Assembly (NCBI RefSeq): GCF_030272615.1
Contig: NC_081414.1
Location: forward strand, 770,727,653 to 770,791,652
DNA length: 64,000 nt
Origin: Cryptomeria japonica
Taxonomy: Eukaryota; Streptophyta; Pinopsida; Cupressales; Cupressaceae
Direction: 5' to 3'
In this document: in pieces, positions 35,834-47,689 of the stretch
How the letters are laid out: every line of letters starts with the position of its first letter
Numbering within the stretch: the first letter of the stretch is position 1
Translations under genes and position numbers: made by a program
Notes under the pieces: generated by a model
Seen by the model: the letters and a program-made list of their open reading frames with translations, nothing else
Told to the model about the DNA's origin: nothing
Database searches by the model: none

Positions 35834-37212
35834 AACAAACATTAATGTCGGTAAAGTAGATTAACTATTATAGCAGTACCGGTAGAACTTAATGCATGAA
35901 ACAAAAAGAGAAACAATATCCACAACACATGACACAAATATTTTGACGTGGAAACCCTGTAAGGAGAAAAACCATGGTGGGAAACATTACCCACAATCAG
36001 ATGATACTACTACTATTGGAGTTGAGAAAATACAACACCACAAGAGCCCAAATGATCTCTGCAAGATAAAAAACCTATTACAATGAGAAGCAAGGAAGCA
36101 AATCACAAAAGAAACAAATACACAGAAAATATGCTCAAAAGGAGAGAGCTCAGTATTCACAAAAATGTGTAAAGTAATAATGCTTCTCTTACAATGAAAA
36201 GAATGAACTTAACCTTTAATAGGTCAAGAAACCCTAAAAAGGAAAACATAGGTGCACATAATACTTAATAAAAGAATTAATTATTATGCGAACTTAAATA
36301 ATTAAACAAATATTATTTAATTAATCAAGTAAATACCCGAATACTCTAACACCGCAGATACTAAGTGAATACAAATGGTGTCTGCACATGCAGAAAGGCC
36401 AACCGCCAAGAGCTCACTGCTCAATCACAAAATAGGAGTCATACTCACTACAGTTGGATGGTTAAATCCAATAACAATGTACTACTTCAATAAAGCATCT
36501 GCAATGCTGGATTCAGGACAGGTTTAAGCTCTAAACATGAGTGCCAAACACCTTCATAACCTTCCTTCAACCTTCAGATAATGTTTGTGTGATTTGCACA
36601 AGGATCTTCTTATTTTTGCTCTTCAATATTCGCACACATTGATACCATATCCCCTTCTGATCTTCAATAAGATCTTAAAATCATTTATACAAAACCTAAG
36701 ACCAAATGTTAAAGTCAGCTCACTAAAGATATTATAATTAAATCAATTTACAAATAAGTCTTGATGTGATACAACATGTTGGCTCAATACAATTACACAT
36801 TATCCAATCAATAAACCATTTCCAAAACATGTCGCATTGATCTGGAATAGATATCATGTACCGGTCCATAACCTAGACCTATCTGTCAGTAAAGGCAAAT
36901 CTATCAAACCAATTAGACCAATAAGAAAAAAACCAAATCCAAACATCCAGTCCATGTCTTCGACATAACCAAATGATCTCCAGATGATAACAAGTCATCA
37001 TTGTTTCCGGTGAACCATATATCCTACTGGTGAACATATAACGATGACTATGCACAATCCACTAACCATGCCAGAACCACAATATGTCAGTTCAACAATA
37101 AACCAATATAACCATAGTGCCAAATCAACAATGTAGACCTCCAAGAAGATAAGTGTTGACATCAATGACAAAACCAATGCAACATATGACGAAGTCATCC
37201 ATAATACCAACA
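35834..37212 (-). repeat. Element E 5' LTR, remainder
   Basis: Continues E's LTR after F. It matches the 3' LTR at 25087-26094 except for about 335 bp of extra sequence at 36017-36351. It ends ..ATACCAACA at 37212. Confidence 0.88.
36017..36351 (-). mobile_element. Small LTR-like insertion in E 5' LTR (candidate)
   Basis: This block is absent from the paired E LTR. On the minus strand it runs from TGTTAGAGTATTCGGG to ..CTCAACTCCA, so it has TG..CA ends like a solo LTR of a small (TRIM-like) element. It is AT-rich and has no ORF. I could not identify a clear target duplication. Its edges are accurate to a few bases only. Confidence 0.5.
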
Positions 37213-38859
37213 ATAACTTGTAATTGCACTATTGGATCATTATGAACTTTGGATATGTTGTTGTTAACCCATTATCTACATTCTCACTGGAGCAATGTTC
37301 GTAATAGTATCCAATCTGAAATTTATTAGCAACAGAGTGTTGATCTAGGAAAAAAAACAATGTGGACAGCAGGTTTGCAAGTTTGATTCAATTTTTTTCT
37401 AATCCATACATTTGATTAAAAATCTATTTTATGTCATACAATCTCAGAGCCCAAATAACAAAAGAATTGGGAAAATAAATGGGGTTTCAACATCAACCCA
37501 AAATGGAGAAATGGAGTCCCAATTCCAAAATTTTCTCAGCTTGGAGGAGCGGAAAGGGTTTGGTAAATTTTAGTTTTAAAATTAGAAAGTTTATTGTTGT
37601 TTTCTTTCCAAATCAACAAGAAATATCTTTTCCTAAATTGAGAATTTAAATGAAAGTAATACCCAGCAAATAAAAGATAACAACAACAAATCTTGCAACC
37701 AATCCTATGGAAAACAAAATCAGATTTTTTAACCCATTGATTGCAATCAAAATTGGACATTTAAAGGGGAAGAAGCAACAATTTTTCTCCCTAAATTTCA
37801 TCTTCAGCTCATAAGGAAAAGAGAGGACAAGGGAGAAAAAAAACCCTACCTCTTATTGAAGACAATTGATGAGGAGAGAAGTTGGGCAGCAACAATTCAC
37901 CACACAAATTTTAACAGCTATCCAAATCTCCTCCAATTTCCCAGCAATCATCCTCCTTCCAAAACCACCAAAAGTTCCCAAAGACAAGTGTAGATAATGA
38001 ATAATCCCCCAAAATAAAAACCGTAGCTCTCTTTTTCAAGAGAGAATAAGATTAGAATAGAATATTGAAAATTGTTTTATCTCATTTTCATGGGATTATT
38101 ATATGTATATATGTATATATATATTTTTTATATCTATTCTCTCAAAATAGAAGACTGGGCATTTAAAAATGTAATAAGATATAACAAGCAAAATATTATA
38201 ATCTATTCCTCTTTTTTTTTGTCATTCTAGTTATGTTATTTTAAATTTATATATATATATGCTGCTTTAGAATCAGACAACTAATTTTCATTACATAATT
38301 GACTCCTCAATTTGCCAACTGGATAAAGTCAAATCCAATATTAAATAAATAATGTAATTAAGTAATCAAGACAAGTGAATAATTAAAAATTAAAATCGTT
38401 AAATGACCATAAAGTCAATATGTGAAAATAGAAAATAATTAAAAATCACTAAATTTTATTAATTTTAGGATTGCAAAATTACTAATGAGGTCGTATCTAG
38501 TATCAGGAAAACACTCAACACAATCAAACAAATGTTGGAATTTAAATACACTAAATAATAATAAATTAGTCACTTCTCAAGCAACTCAAATAAAATAACT
38601 GAATGATCAACCAACCATGCCACATATACTCACAAGTCATGACGATGATGGTGACATGGCGAACTTGCCAGGACTGATAACAAGGACTCGACGCCAAACC
38701 TAGACCTAGAGTGCGGGAAAGAAACCAACGACATCTCTAAACCACATATTTCCATTGGAAAGAGGCATGCTCGTACCTATCAAGCCAGGGGAACTCGTAC
38801 CCGGTTTCCTGGGAGGAATGAATGCCTTAGTACCTACAACCACAAAATGATGCATGTGC

Positions 38860-38901
<42 letters not shown>

Positions 38902-39365
38902 ATACATAACAAGAAAGTGGAGGAATGTCACAATGGGAGATCTTGCTCAAAATGAGGGATGTGACGTTGATTCCCCCATGCATACAGTCCAACAATATTC
39001 TACAATAAACAAATTCATCTTACATAAATCAAAACCAGGGTTAGTATGTCCATCTCATCATAAGCAATAATCAGTAAAATCTATCTATCCAAACATCGAC
39101 AAGACATAGATACATGTAGCAATGAAACATCATCATGATATCTAATAACATAAAATTGTAACGAAGCATGAGCACAAATCCATAATATCCAAAACCACGA
39201 AACATACAATATCTATCGATGATCATCAATGAAGCACATCTAAAAGCCAAAATACATACATGCATCATGTGAATCCAACAACTCTACCAAATCCATCACA
39301 CAAAATAAATGTCTAATCGAGTCTATCAAAATGGAATAAGAGTCTGCTCAAGTGTGGGCATTACA
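37213..39365 (-). repeat. Gypsy family-A LTR, second copy
   Basis: From 38388 on this aligns with window positions 1-1242 and 6002-6120. It ends GCATTACA at 39365, the same terminus as A's 3' LTR. It is not followed by a polypurine tract, so it is a 5' LTR or a solo LTR. Its left part is AT-rich with no gene. It may be the outer part of A's own 5' LTR, separated by the C and E insertions. Confidence 0.7.
38864..38900. repeat. (TG)n microsatellite
   Basis: A pure TG run inside the family-A LTR at the position where the other copy has TA-type repeats. The short ORFs across it are artefacts. Confidence 0.95.
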
Positions 39366-40391
39366 CAACATGAAACAACTAACTAAACTTCACTACATCA
39401 ATGCACTCGACAGAGAAAATATGTTGACATCAATGACAACACATTTCTCAAGCACACAAAGATATCTCATAAGCACATATTTGCAGCACACATCCAACAA
39501 TATCCAACAAGTAGATGGATTATGCTCATACTCAACTACATCATCAAGCAATACTAAGAAGTGTTGCAGTTTAGCCTCAACAATCTCTTTAACTTTCTAG
39601 AAAATGATCACATAATATTCCTTCTTCCTTTGCAAAAATAATAGCTTAGGTTGCAGGGAATTTACTTTCCTCCTTTCCTCACCATCTTCATCATTCAAAA
39701 AATCAAATGACTTATCAATAGAATTCAATTCTTCTTCAACAAATTCAAGTTTTTCTTTGAGCTTCACCATAGAAGTTGGCCATTGTAGACAATATCTGTA
39801 AACTATTTTGGAACTACTAATACAACCTCTCATTTCATTTATGCATTCAGATAGAGTTCTCTATGCAACATTGCATTTCTCCATCATATTCTGCATATCA
39901 TTTTCTTCTTCTTCTTAATCATCTTTCTCTTACTTTGCAACCTCTAATTCTTCTTTAGCCACAAGGGATTGAATTATCTATCTCAATTATATTTCCCTAT
40001 TTTAGTTCTTTCTTCTTCTTCTCAGGTTCCAGAGAACCATAAAACATAGTCTCCTTCAGCATCCTCTTTTCGAAGGCCATACTCTCCATAGCAAAACTGA
40101 TAGCAGGGGATACCTGACCAATACACCACATGTCCTAAAATAACTTAAAATTAAACTTCACATGCTTCTTCTCTCTTTTCCAAACCAATTAGATATTGAT
40201 AGATTTGTCTAGCAACTAGGACTTGAAATTAGTGCAACATGCAAGAAACGATCAAAACTGGAAGGGATAACATTGATCTTTTGTCATTTTGATGTTCTCT
40301 AACAACTATTTTTTTAGTCATTCACACAAATTGAATACTGCATCTTCCATAGAAATCATGTGCATAACGTACACAATAGTAGCTGAAGTAG
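39366..40391 (-). pseudogene. Element K: minus-strand unknown ORF, part 1
   Basis: On the minus strand a degenerate coding stretch reads VYVMHMISMEDAVFNLCE, then LLENIKMTKDQCYPFQF, then FAMESMAFEKRMLKETMFYG, followed by a Lys/Glu-rich coil (39597-39833). In the same frame it continues from 63909-64000 once element I is removed. The pattern aligns by eye with the ORF in I (IYVAYQILKEDKLYDL, LLNNLKKIKQDKK). Its left end meets the family-A LTR. The part at 39366-39450 includes TCATTGATGTCAACA on the minus strand, as seen near the LTR starts of local copia elements. Function unknown. Confidence 0.55.
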
Positions 40392-41544
40392 TGTTGGCAA
40401 GGGACACTATTTTGAAAGAGATAAGTGCTTTAGGATTGTTTAGGGGTTATCATTGATGGCAACTCAAATCAGAAGCATCATCTGGTATATGTAGAATCAC
40501 TCTACCAGAAGTTCAAAGTCTATTTTTCTTAAGTTTGGAAGGTGGAATGTAGTATTTGGCAGAGTATGAGCACATTGAGTAGAACTCAAATTTTGGGTGC
40601 TCATTTTTGTTTGTGGTGGAAGAGGTAGTTGATTTGTTTATTGGAATTTCTTATTCTTCAATCCCAGTCTTTGGTATTGATTCTCATGCAAGATTAATGA
40701 TCCGGTATCCGGTATTTCAAGAAGAACATGGTTATTTGGGTTATTTGTGGTGTAGTGTGTTATGCAGAGTCTTTGGGATGATTTTGTTGATTGGTGTTAT
40801 GTTTGAGGTTGTTTTTTTGACTTATGTGAAGCATATAATCACTTTGTCTTGGTCCACATGTATATTTTTAATTGGATTGAGCCAACTTCTTATTACATGT
40901 TTCATGTTTTGTAAACGTTTTTGAGATAACATGTTGGAGGCCTAATCAATTAGTGCAGATATATAAGACCGATCCTTATGAGCATTTTGGGGATCTATTT
41001 AAGTGTGCGAAGATTGTATGAGCGTGTGTGCATAATTTCATGTATGCTATCTTTGGATTTATGTTTCAGTGTATGACTGAGAATAGCAGAATAGAGCAGT
41101 GTGCTAAAACAGTGGAAGAAAGATACTTGTGCTTAACTGAAACTACATTTTGTCATTTTTAGATACTATTCATTAGTTCAGACATTTAAGTTGTCATGTG
41201 TAATCATTTGTAGGACGGTGAGTCCTTTGGGGGGTTGTAGCCCTCTCTTGTAATTGAGTAATGAGCTCTAGGCAATATGCCTGAATGCATGTGCATTCCC
41301 CTTGTAATATTATTATACTCCTGATCACAATATTTTAATATTGTGGGTCTCAATCTCACTATGGTTTTTCCCTTTCCAGGTTTCCATGTAAAAATTTTGG
41401 TGTTATGTTTGTGTGCTTGATTGTGTTTAGTTTTTGCACTTTACTTTTGATCATTTGCATCTGGTGGCTTAAGAATCAATTTAAGAAAGTTATAAATTGT
41501 AAAACATTGATTCACCCCCATCTCAATTTTTATTGATTCCAACA
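40392..41544 (+). repeat. Element I 5' LTR
   Basis: TGTTGGCAAGGGACAC to ..GATTCCAACA, 1153 bp, matched by 62819-63908. It carries the copia LTR motif as CACTATGGTTTTTCCC at 41357-41372. A short hydrophobic ORF inside is not conserved intact in the 3' LTR. Confidence 0.93.
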
Positions 41545-41546
41545 AT

Positions 41547-41558
41547 TGGTATCAGAGC
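41547..41558 (+). promoter_or_regulatory. Element I primer-binding site
   Basis: TGGTATCAGAGC, an exact initiator-Met tRNA complement, two bases after the LTR. Confidence 0.92.
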
Positions 41559-41612
41559 CTAGTTCCTTCAAGGAAGCCTAACAACTTGACGAAGATTCGA
41601 GAGAGTGAATCA

Positions 41613-42710
41613 ATGGACTCTAATTTATAGAAACAACTAACTATGGCACTTGAAGATCCAGGCGCAACAAGAAAAGAAGTAAATAGCCTGAGAAGAAATC
41701 TAATTGATGTTGAAGACTTCATTGAATCTTTGAAGGAAAAAGTGAACACATATAGAGAAAAGAGAAAGGAGCTTATGGACAAACTGAAGGAGAAAGAAGA
41801 CCAAATCATTGATAACCAAGCCTTAAAAGACAAGACAAATGAATGTGAAAAGCTTGCTAGAGATAATCTAGTCCTGAAGAATGAAATTAAATCCATGGTG
41901 ATGAAGCTGACTAAGGAGATTGAAGACAAAAAGAAGAATGAGGAAAGTTTGACTCAGTCATAGAAGGATAGATCTGATGAATGTTGCAAACTGAATCATG
42001 AAAATGACCTGTTAATGCTTGAATTGACTACATTCCAAGAATAATGAGAAAGAGCTTGAAAGGCATATCATAATTCTGAGAGATGAACATACCACTGCTA
42101 ATGAGTACAAGGAAAAAAGCATTGCTAGCTCAGCTATGCTAGATGAGATGCTACGAAGTCAGAAGAATAAAGGTGATATGGGAGGACTTGGATATGAGAA
42201 AGGAGAAAGCTTTGGATCTAGTCAAAGTAATGCTAAACCTCAAAAGAACAAGAGATATTTGGTAAGACAACCTAATTCTTATAAATTCAAGGGTAAATGC
42301 TTTGTTTGCAATAAACTTGGTCATATGGCAAGTCAATGTAGAAATGGGGCAAATCAGAATAATTCATCATTCTCCAGACAATGTATATGGTCATAAGTCA
42401 ATTGAATGCAGAAGTATGGTAAATAGGAGAAATATGAGATGCTATGCTTGTGGAAGATTTGGACATATTACTAATCAATGTAGGACAAGAGGAAATCAAG
42501 GTAAGTATAGGCCTAACAAAGAAACAATGGTGTTTCCTATGATTGCAATGAATTCAGTCATATTACAAAATTCTACAGAAGCAAGAATGTCAACAAGAAT
42601 GCCCCAATAGATAAGAATAAGTTAGATGATAAGGGAAAAGCAAAGGTTGAATTGATCAAAGAGATACAAGAAGAAATGGTTCAAAAAGGGTGTTTCAGAT
42701 GCAGTGAATG
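41613..42710 (+). pseudogene. Element I gag remnant with two zinc knuckles
   Basis: The likely start is ATG 41613 (MDSNL, stop, KQLTMALEDP). A heptad-rich coiled coil follows at 41660-41960 (IESLKEKVNTYREKRKELMD). Then come DEMLRSQKNKGDMGGLGYEK and two CCHC knuckles: CFVCNKLGHMASQC (42300-42341) and CYACGRFGHITNQC (42441-42482), in different frames. The layout matches the C-terminal half of a copia gag. The N-terminal gag core is missing. Stops at 41630, 41961 and 42395, and frameshifts, disable it. Confidence 0.8.
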
Positions 42711-43184
42711 AGTCTACATTTGATTTTGGTGCTAGAATCTCATCCAGTAACTAAGGCATTTGGCCTTAGGGTGAAGCTTTTCATGCAGATTCCTAAAGAG
42801 CCCCTGTTTGAGATCTATAACTAGCTATGGAAGGTTGCAAATGATTGTGAATTATTGTTCAGTCAATCCTGAGGGATCTCCGAAAGACTTCATGTCGATT
42901 TGAGACTCTAGAATAGTATTCATGAGATACAAGGTGTCTGAAAGAGTTAGGGTTGAACATTTATTATACCTAAAAGTTAGGTATGCAACGGATAAAAAGG
43001 TGATTTAACTTTCATATCTCACATTGTGTTCAAAGCAAAAGAGAAGGAGAGCTTGGCGAAGACGTTTGTGCAGTGAACCTTGAGTTTGAAGAGATTCGGC
43101 GAAGATTTATTACATCTAGTTGAAGACTAAAAGGTATTATTCAGAGTTTGATAACCTTCTCTATTTATAACCTAAAATTTGACA
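42711..43184 (+). other. Degraded coding and leader before the unknown ORF
   Basis: A weak coding trace (HPVTKAFGLRVKLFMQIPKE) occurs near 42733-42810 and another (SRIVFMRYKVSERVRVEHLL) near 42900-42965, both broken by stops. From about 43020 it looks like an untranslated leader running to the ATG at 43185. I recognise no domain. Confidence 0.4.
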
Positions 43185-43293
43185 ATGGTATCATCTGGTG
43201 TGGTGAATCCATTGGTTGTTGACATAGCAGATAGGGAAAGGCCAAATTTTAAGAAACACCTATATAAATCGATGGAAGATGATCCAAAAGGGG
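43185..43293 (+). pseudogene. Unknown ORF of element I, N-terminus
   Basis: ATG 43185 opens MVSSGVVNPLVVDIADRERP and continues to MEDDPKG at 43293. Z interrupts it here. With Z and one copy of agggg removed, the frame continues directly into AFSSVLHGMLHIQDIRAY at 57978, which supports both the ORF and the insertion model. Confidence 0.65.
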
Positions 43294-43602
43294 TGATGCA
43301 GAGATTCTTGGAGTTGATCCTATTCACCTTCTTGTATTTCTTGTTTTACTCAACCCACTAAAATTTGGAATGCTAGGTTAGGGTCTGTAAATATGTTTAG
43401 AGTAGGGTGTGTGATTTTGCAGACCTTTTTGGTGGAGTTACATTGATACCCTAGGCTCACAGCTAGGAGTTGGTGAGTCTAGGACAACAAAAGATGTGCG
43501 ATTACAGAGCACATATGGATTGTTAGGAAAAAAGTTGAAGCATGTTTGAAGACTCCTGTGAGTGCCCTTAAAGAATCCATGATCATTTTTGGAAGATGTT
43601 CT

Positions 43603-45224
43603 TGGTGCAGGAGCACCTAGGACTTAGGATTAGAGATTTTTCTAATTTTGGCTTGTACTAACCCTAGCCAAGTTAGGTATTGAATAAGAACTCTAGGAGG
43701 GTCCAAGAGTGAGTGTGATGAGTAAAATGTAGGCCTAGATTGAGTTAGTTCTTCTTAGGTTTACATTTTGTGCCTAGGTAGTGGTTTGAGTAAGTAATTG
43801 ACCTTCTTGATGGTCAAAAGTGTCAAAACTTGGTATAGGAATTAGGGAGGGTTAAAATATTATTAGAAATTATTTAAGAGTCATGAGTAATGACTTAGAA
43901 TAGGTCTCATAGGTTGAGAAGTAAAAAGGTGAAAAAGATGCAAAATTGCAAAAAGTTGTCCTGACAACTTTTGTCCTAAATTTCTTAGCGATGGAGTTAG
44001 GGATTCCTCAATGTCCTAGAATGCCTCCACACATGGGGAAGACTATAAAAACCTTCTCTTTCATGGTTACCAAGGTTGGAGTAATATTTTTATAAGATCA
44101 ACAATCTGAAACTACTCATTTTCGGACTGCTTATCATCATTTTGGCTTATTTTGCTCATATTGTGTATACAAATGGATTGAATCAATTGATCCAGTAATG
44201 GATTGAGTTTGTTTGGTGTGTTTCAGAGTTTTTAGTTTCATTTCAAGATTTTTAGTTAGGTTGTATTAGTGTTTTCTTGGTTTGGTTTGCAAACTGCCAG
44301 TTTTGGCTTGTAAATAGCTTTTTTGTGTAAAATGGTTGCCCCATGAATTCCTTCTGTGATAGCATCACAACCTATTGGAAAATGGAAGGAAACCACTTGT
44401 ACAGTGTACATATGTAGGGACAAGTTCTGGAGATGGAGTTTGATATGATTGTCACCTTGTTCTAGGTGAGTCTAGGAGCAACCCGACTAGAGGAGACAGG
44501 GTGAATTTGGTGTGCAAAGTGCAGGGGTGAATTCCAAACCACAATCTAATCTTTTGGAGGGGTCCATGAAGTTATTATAGAGTTTCCCATGCAATGGGAA
44601 GCCTTAACAAGACCATTTGTTACCAAACACAAACTTGACCAGTCACTGTCACTTGGAAGGCCTAGAAACCCTTCAAAACCCTCATTTTGGGTTTAGGTAA
44701 TTGTACGGTGGGATAAGGAACAAAAACCACAAAAATCACTTGAGGTTAGGTGTAAATTTGAAGAAAATCCAAACTTGTTGTAGAGTCTTTTGGACCATTT
44801 TCTCTCAAGCCCTAGAAAACCGGATTTTGGAGGCCTAATAAGGGTAATTCCTTGTAGCCCTTTCCTAGGCAAAATATTGAAATCGGTAAGAAATCTAATG
44901 GTTGAAAACCTCAAAAGGACCCAAAAGGTATTCAAAACATGTTAGAAGCCACCTCCACACCTCTGCATCAACTCACAATAGTAGGAGGTCAAATTGACAA
45001 GTTGAAGCCAAGACAACCATAATGAGCACATGGGAAGCATTGTCAATTGGTAGGGTTCCTAGTGAAAACACTTGAAGAAAACACCTTGAAATTGACAAGA
45101 AGAAAGCCCTAGAAGAGATTGAGAAGGAATTGGAAGTCTTAGAGCATATCTAGGCCTAGAGAGTTGGTGGAATTGAGCAACACCAGCTAGGTGAAGTGTG
45201 AGCAAGCTAGGTGAACCCCCATCA
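43603..45224 (+). repeat. Element G 5' LTR
   Basis: TGGTGCAGGAGCACC to ..CCCCCATCA, 1622 bp. A palindrome AAAAGTTGTC-CT-GACAACTTTT sits at 43951-43972, about 70 bp before TATAAAA at 44044. Confidence 0.95.
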
Positions 45225-45227
45225 AAT

Positions 45228-45239
45228 TGGTATCAGAGC
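45228..45239 (+). promoter_or_regulatory. Element G primer-binding site
   Basis: TGGTATCAGAGC three bases after the LTR end; an exact initiator-Met tRNA complement. Confidence 0.92.
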
Positions 45240-45265
45240 CTATAATATTTGGGGTAGGTGAGTAG

Positions 45266-45870
45266 ATGTCCTCAGTGGAATCTATAGGAGACAAAAACAT
45301 GGTGAGAAATGCAGAGCTAGCAAAGAAAGTGGATGATCAGGAGGAAGAGAATACACTCCTAAAGGAGAAGTTGATTGAATTGGAGAGCAAGCTTGGTGAG
45401 ATTGAAACCAAGGTAGGTGAAGTGTTGGTAAAGGTTGAAGGAGAAGAAGGGAAGGGTAAAGAAGTGTCAGAGATTGAAAAAGTGCTTGAACCTAACCCTA
45501 TCCTAGAACAAGAACCTTTCCTTAAGGCATTGAAGGCCTTAAGTGGTAAATCACTAGAAGGATTGCCATTGTTCATTGGTAAGAATGAGGCAGAAGTGGT
45601 CCTAGAATGGATAGAAGGCATGGAGAACCATTTTGAATGTGAAGGCATAACTGAAGCCCAAAGAGTCGAGGTAGCCAAGTCAAGAATGAGAGGAGATACT
45701 CTCACATGGTGGAAATTTGTGTAATATGAGAGATATAAAATGGGAAAAGCACCCATCTTTTCTTGGAAAGGGATGTTAGTCAAAATAAAATAAGTCTATC
45801 TCCTTGATGACTATGAAGTGCAAATTCATAGGAAGAGACAAAAATTAAGACAAAAAGACCTTGATGTCAA
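45266..45870 (+). pseudogene. Element G gag, N-terminal part
   Basis: ATG 45266 (MSSVESIGDKNMVRNAELAK). An acidic coiled-coil stretch, then EGLPLFIGKNEAEVVLEWIE and MENHFECEGI as in D gag. Stop at 45722, then WKGMLVKIK and YEVQIHRKRQK to the H insertion after 45870. It resumes at 53221. Confidence 0.9.
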
Positions 45871-47382
45871 TGATGAATAGTAAATACTCAATAGATACTA
45901 AGAGGGGGGGGTGAATCAGTATAGACAAAAACTTCTTTAACTACTTAAAATGCAAGGACTGCATTAACTGGTAAACAACATCACCGATCTAGATCAAGGC
46001 ATTATCGGTAGAACATAGTATGACTGTAACAGACATAAACCGATAACATATAGATCATCTCACAACCTAATATCTCATCTCAACTTCACCCATATGCTTA
46101 AGCAAGTAATACATCAGAAATACAATGACCATTGGATCAGCTTGCATTACCACTTAACAGAAAACACTAAAACATCACATGAAAAAGCATCACATACAAC
46201 ACATTGATTTTTCACGTGGAAAACCAACTGGGAAAAACCATGGTGGGGATGAATACCCACAAGTTTTTATTGAACTCTTCTGAAGTCCGCTCTGTTACGA
46301 GCCTAGTCTGGTTAAAGACTTTACAATAGTTTCTGCTAGGAACAGATCCTACTAGGGATCACCCGATTAAGGGATGGCTAAATACCTGGTTAAAGGTTAG
46401 AACCTTCTTAAAGGTTACCTCACAAGAGGATTTGGAGAACTCAATGATTTTGAGTCACCCTGTTAAAGGATTTACAAAAAGCCTGTTAAAGCTACCCGGT
46501 AAAAGGATTTTCCAACTGCTGAAATGGTTAGAAGTCAATAGGTAATACATTGATCTGATAACAACACTCAAAGCCAAGGTAGATCCACTTGAGTTCCTTT
46601 ACATCTGCAATCACACTCTGCAAATCTCTACTCACTGCACTAGTCTAGAAAGAATCAAGTATCTCTTCACTTGGATACACACATAACATTTGCCAACAAC
46701 TTCACAATGTAAATCATCATCAACCTTATAGACAACAATTAGGTCAGTAGCCAAAACCTAAAACACTAAGCATCTAGGTTAACAATACAATCGGTCCAAT
46801 CATGACCATTTAATCACATTACATAGAGTAAAAAAATCTTGAACAAATCTCAAAACATTCTCCATCGTCCGTTCTTCACCACTTATGGAAGCTGATAACC
46901 CATCATGCGCTCTCCACCGTTTGCTAAGATTTTGCACATTCCCGAGGTAGATAGAATCAATCATCTTCATGCAAGATCCTCAAGGAGATTCTTCACATGC
47001 ACAAAGCTAACATGGAAACACGATCTAATCCATTTCATTGCTAACTCGTCATAGGCTATCGTTGGTTGAATCACACAAACTTGGAATGCATCAACTGGAA
47101 ACCTTGAAGCTGAGACTACCAACTGATAGTCATAACAAATGAAACCTCGATACAAACTTTACATATATCGGTTTACATTCCAACATACCGGTTCACCTTC
47201 TACATATACCACTTCATTCCATCATACCGGTTCACACTTCATCATACCGCTTCACTTGTACCATCATACCAGTTCACTTACCAGATCGCTTGCTTCAATA
47301 TACTGGTTCATACATCATCATATTGACATCAATGACAACATGCAATACTATCATGTCATCATACTCTGCACATATGCCAACA
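45871..47382 (-). repeat. Element H 3' LTR
   Basis: Plus-strand reading TGATGAATAGTAAATAC to ..ATGCCAACA, 1512 bp, paired with 51710-53215. The polypurine tract follows on the minus strand (GCCAAAGGGGGAGAT, 47383-47398). Confidence 0.95.
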
Positions 47383-47689
47383 ATCTCCCCCTTTGGCATT
47401 GATGACAATATACAAAGATATCTCACCACTTCACATCTTCTCCCCAATCTCTTCCATATTATATGTCTTCAATACTGTAGATATCATTTTTGCTTCACAT
47501 CTTCTCCCCCTTTGACAACAATACCAAAGTGGAGGCATAAACATCCATGATCTACTATGTTGCTCCCCCTAAGGAGTAGCATCCTTCAGCACATCAATCT
47601 TAAAAATATTTGTCAATGCAATACCCAACTAATGTGGAGCACATACCTTTAGTTCACCTCTTGAAGGGGAAGCACCCCTAATTCACCTC

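Larger units (their letters stand above)
24965..37212 (-). mobile_element. Element E: internally deleted Ty1/copia
   Basis: A minus-strand copia. Its 3' LTR is 24965-26094, internal region about 26095-28142, and 5' LTR 28143-28256 plus 35834-37212, split by F. The internal region is only 2 kb and holds the RT and RNase H but no gag, protease or integrase. The LTR pair is recognisable (TG(C/T)TAGGA at the plus-strand start, ACCAACA at the end). The flanking pentamers, ggcat and ataac, do not match, so one flank may be rearranged. Confidence 0.8.

Noticed and set aside
40607-40924. 105-codon hydrophobic ORF inside I's 5' LTR, possible membrane protein
   Set aside because: It opens at a TTG. 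The first ATG is further in, and the matching region of the 3' LTR (63030-63308) has a stop and a different C-terminus. LTR-internal ORF, likely chance.
47139-47550. Plus-strand ORFs rich in Thr/Ser/His at the H LTR edge
   Set aside because: They translate a run of near-repeats (ccggttcac, tcatacc) inside the LTR and polypurine region; no domain.
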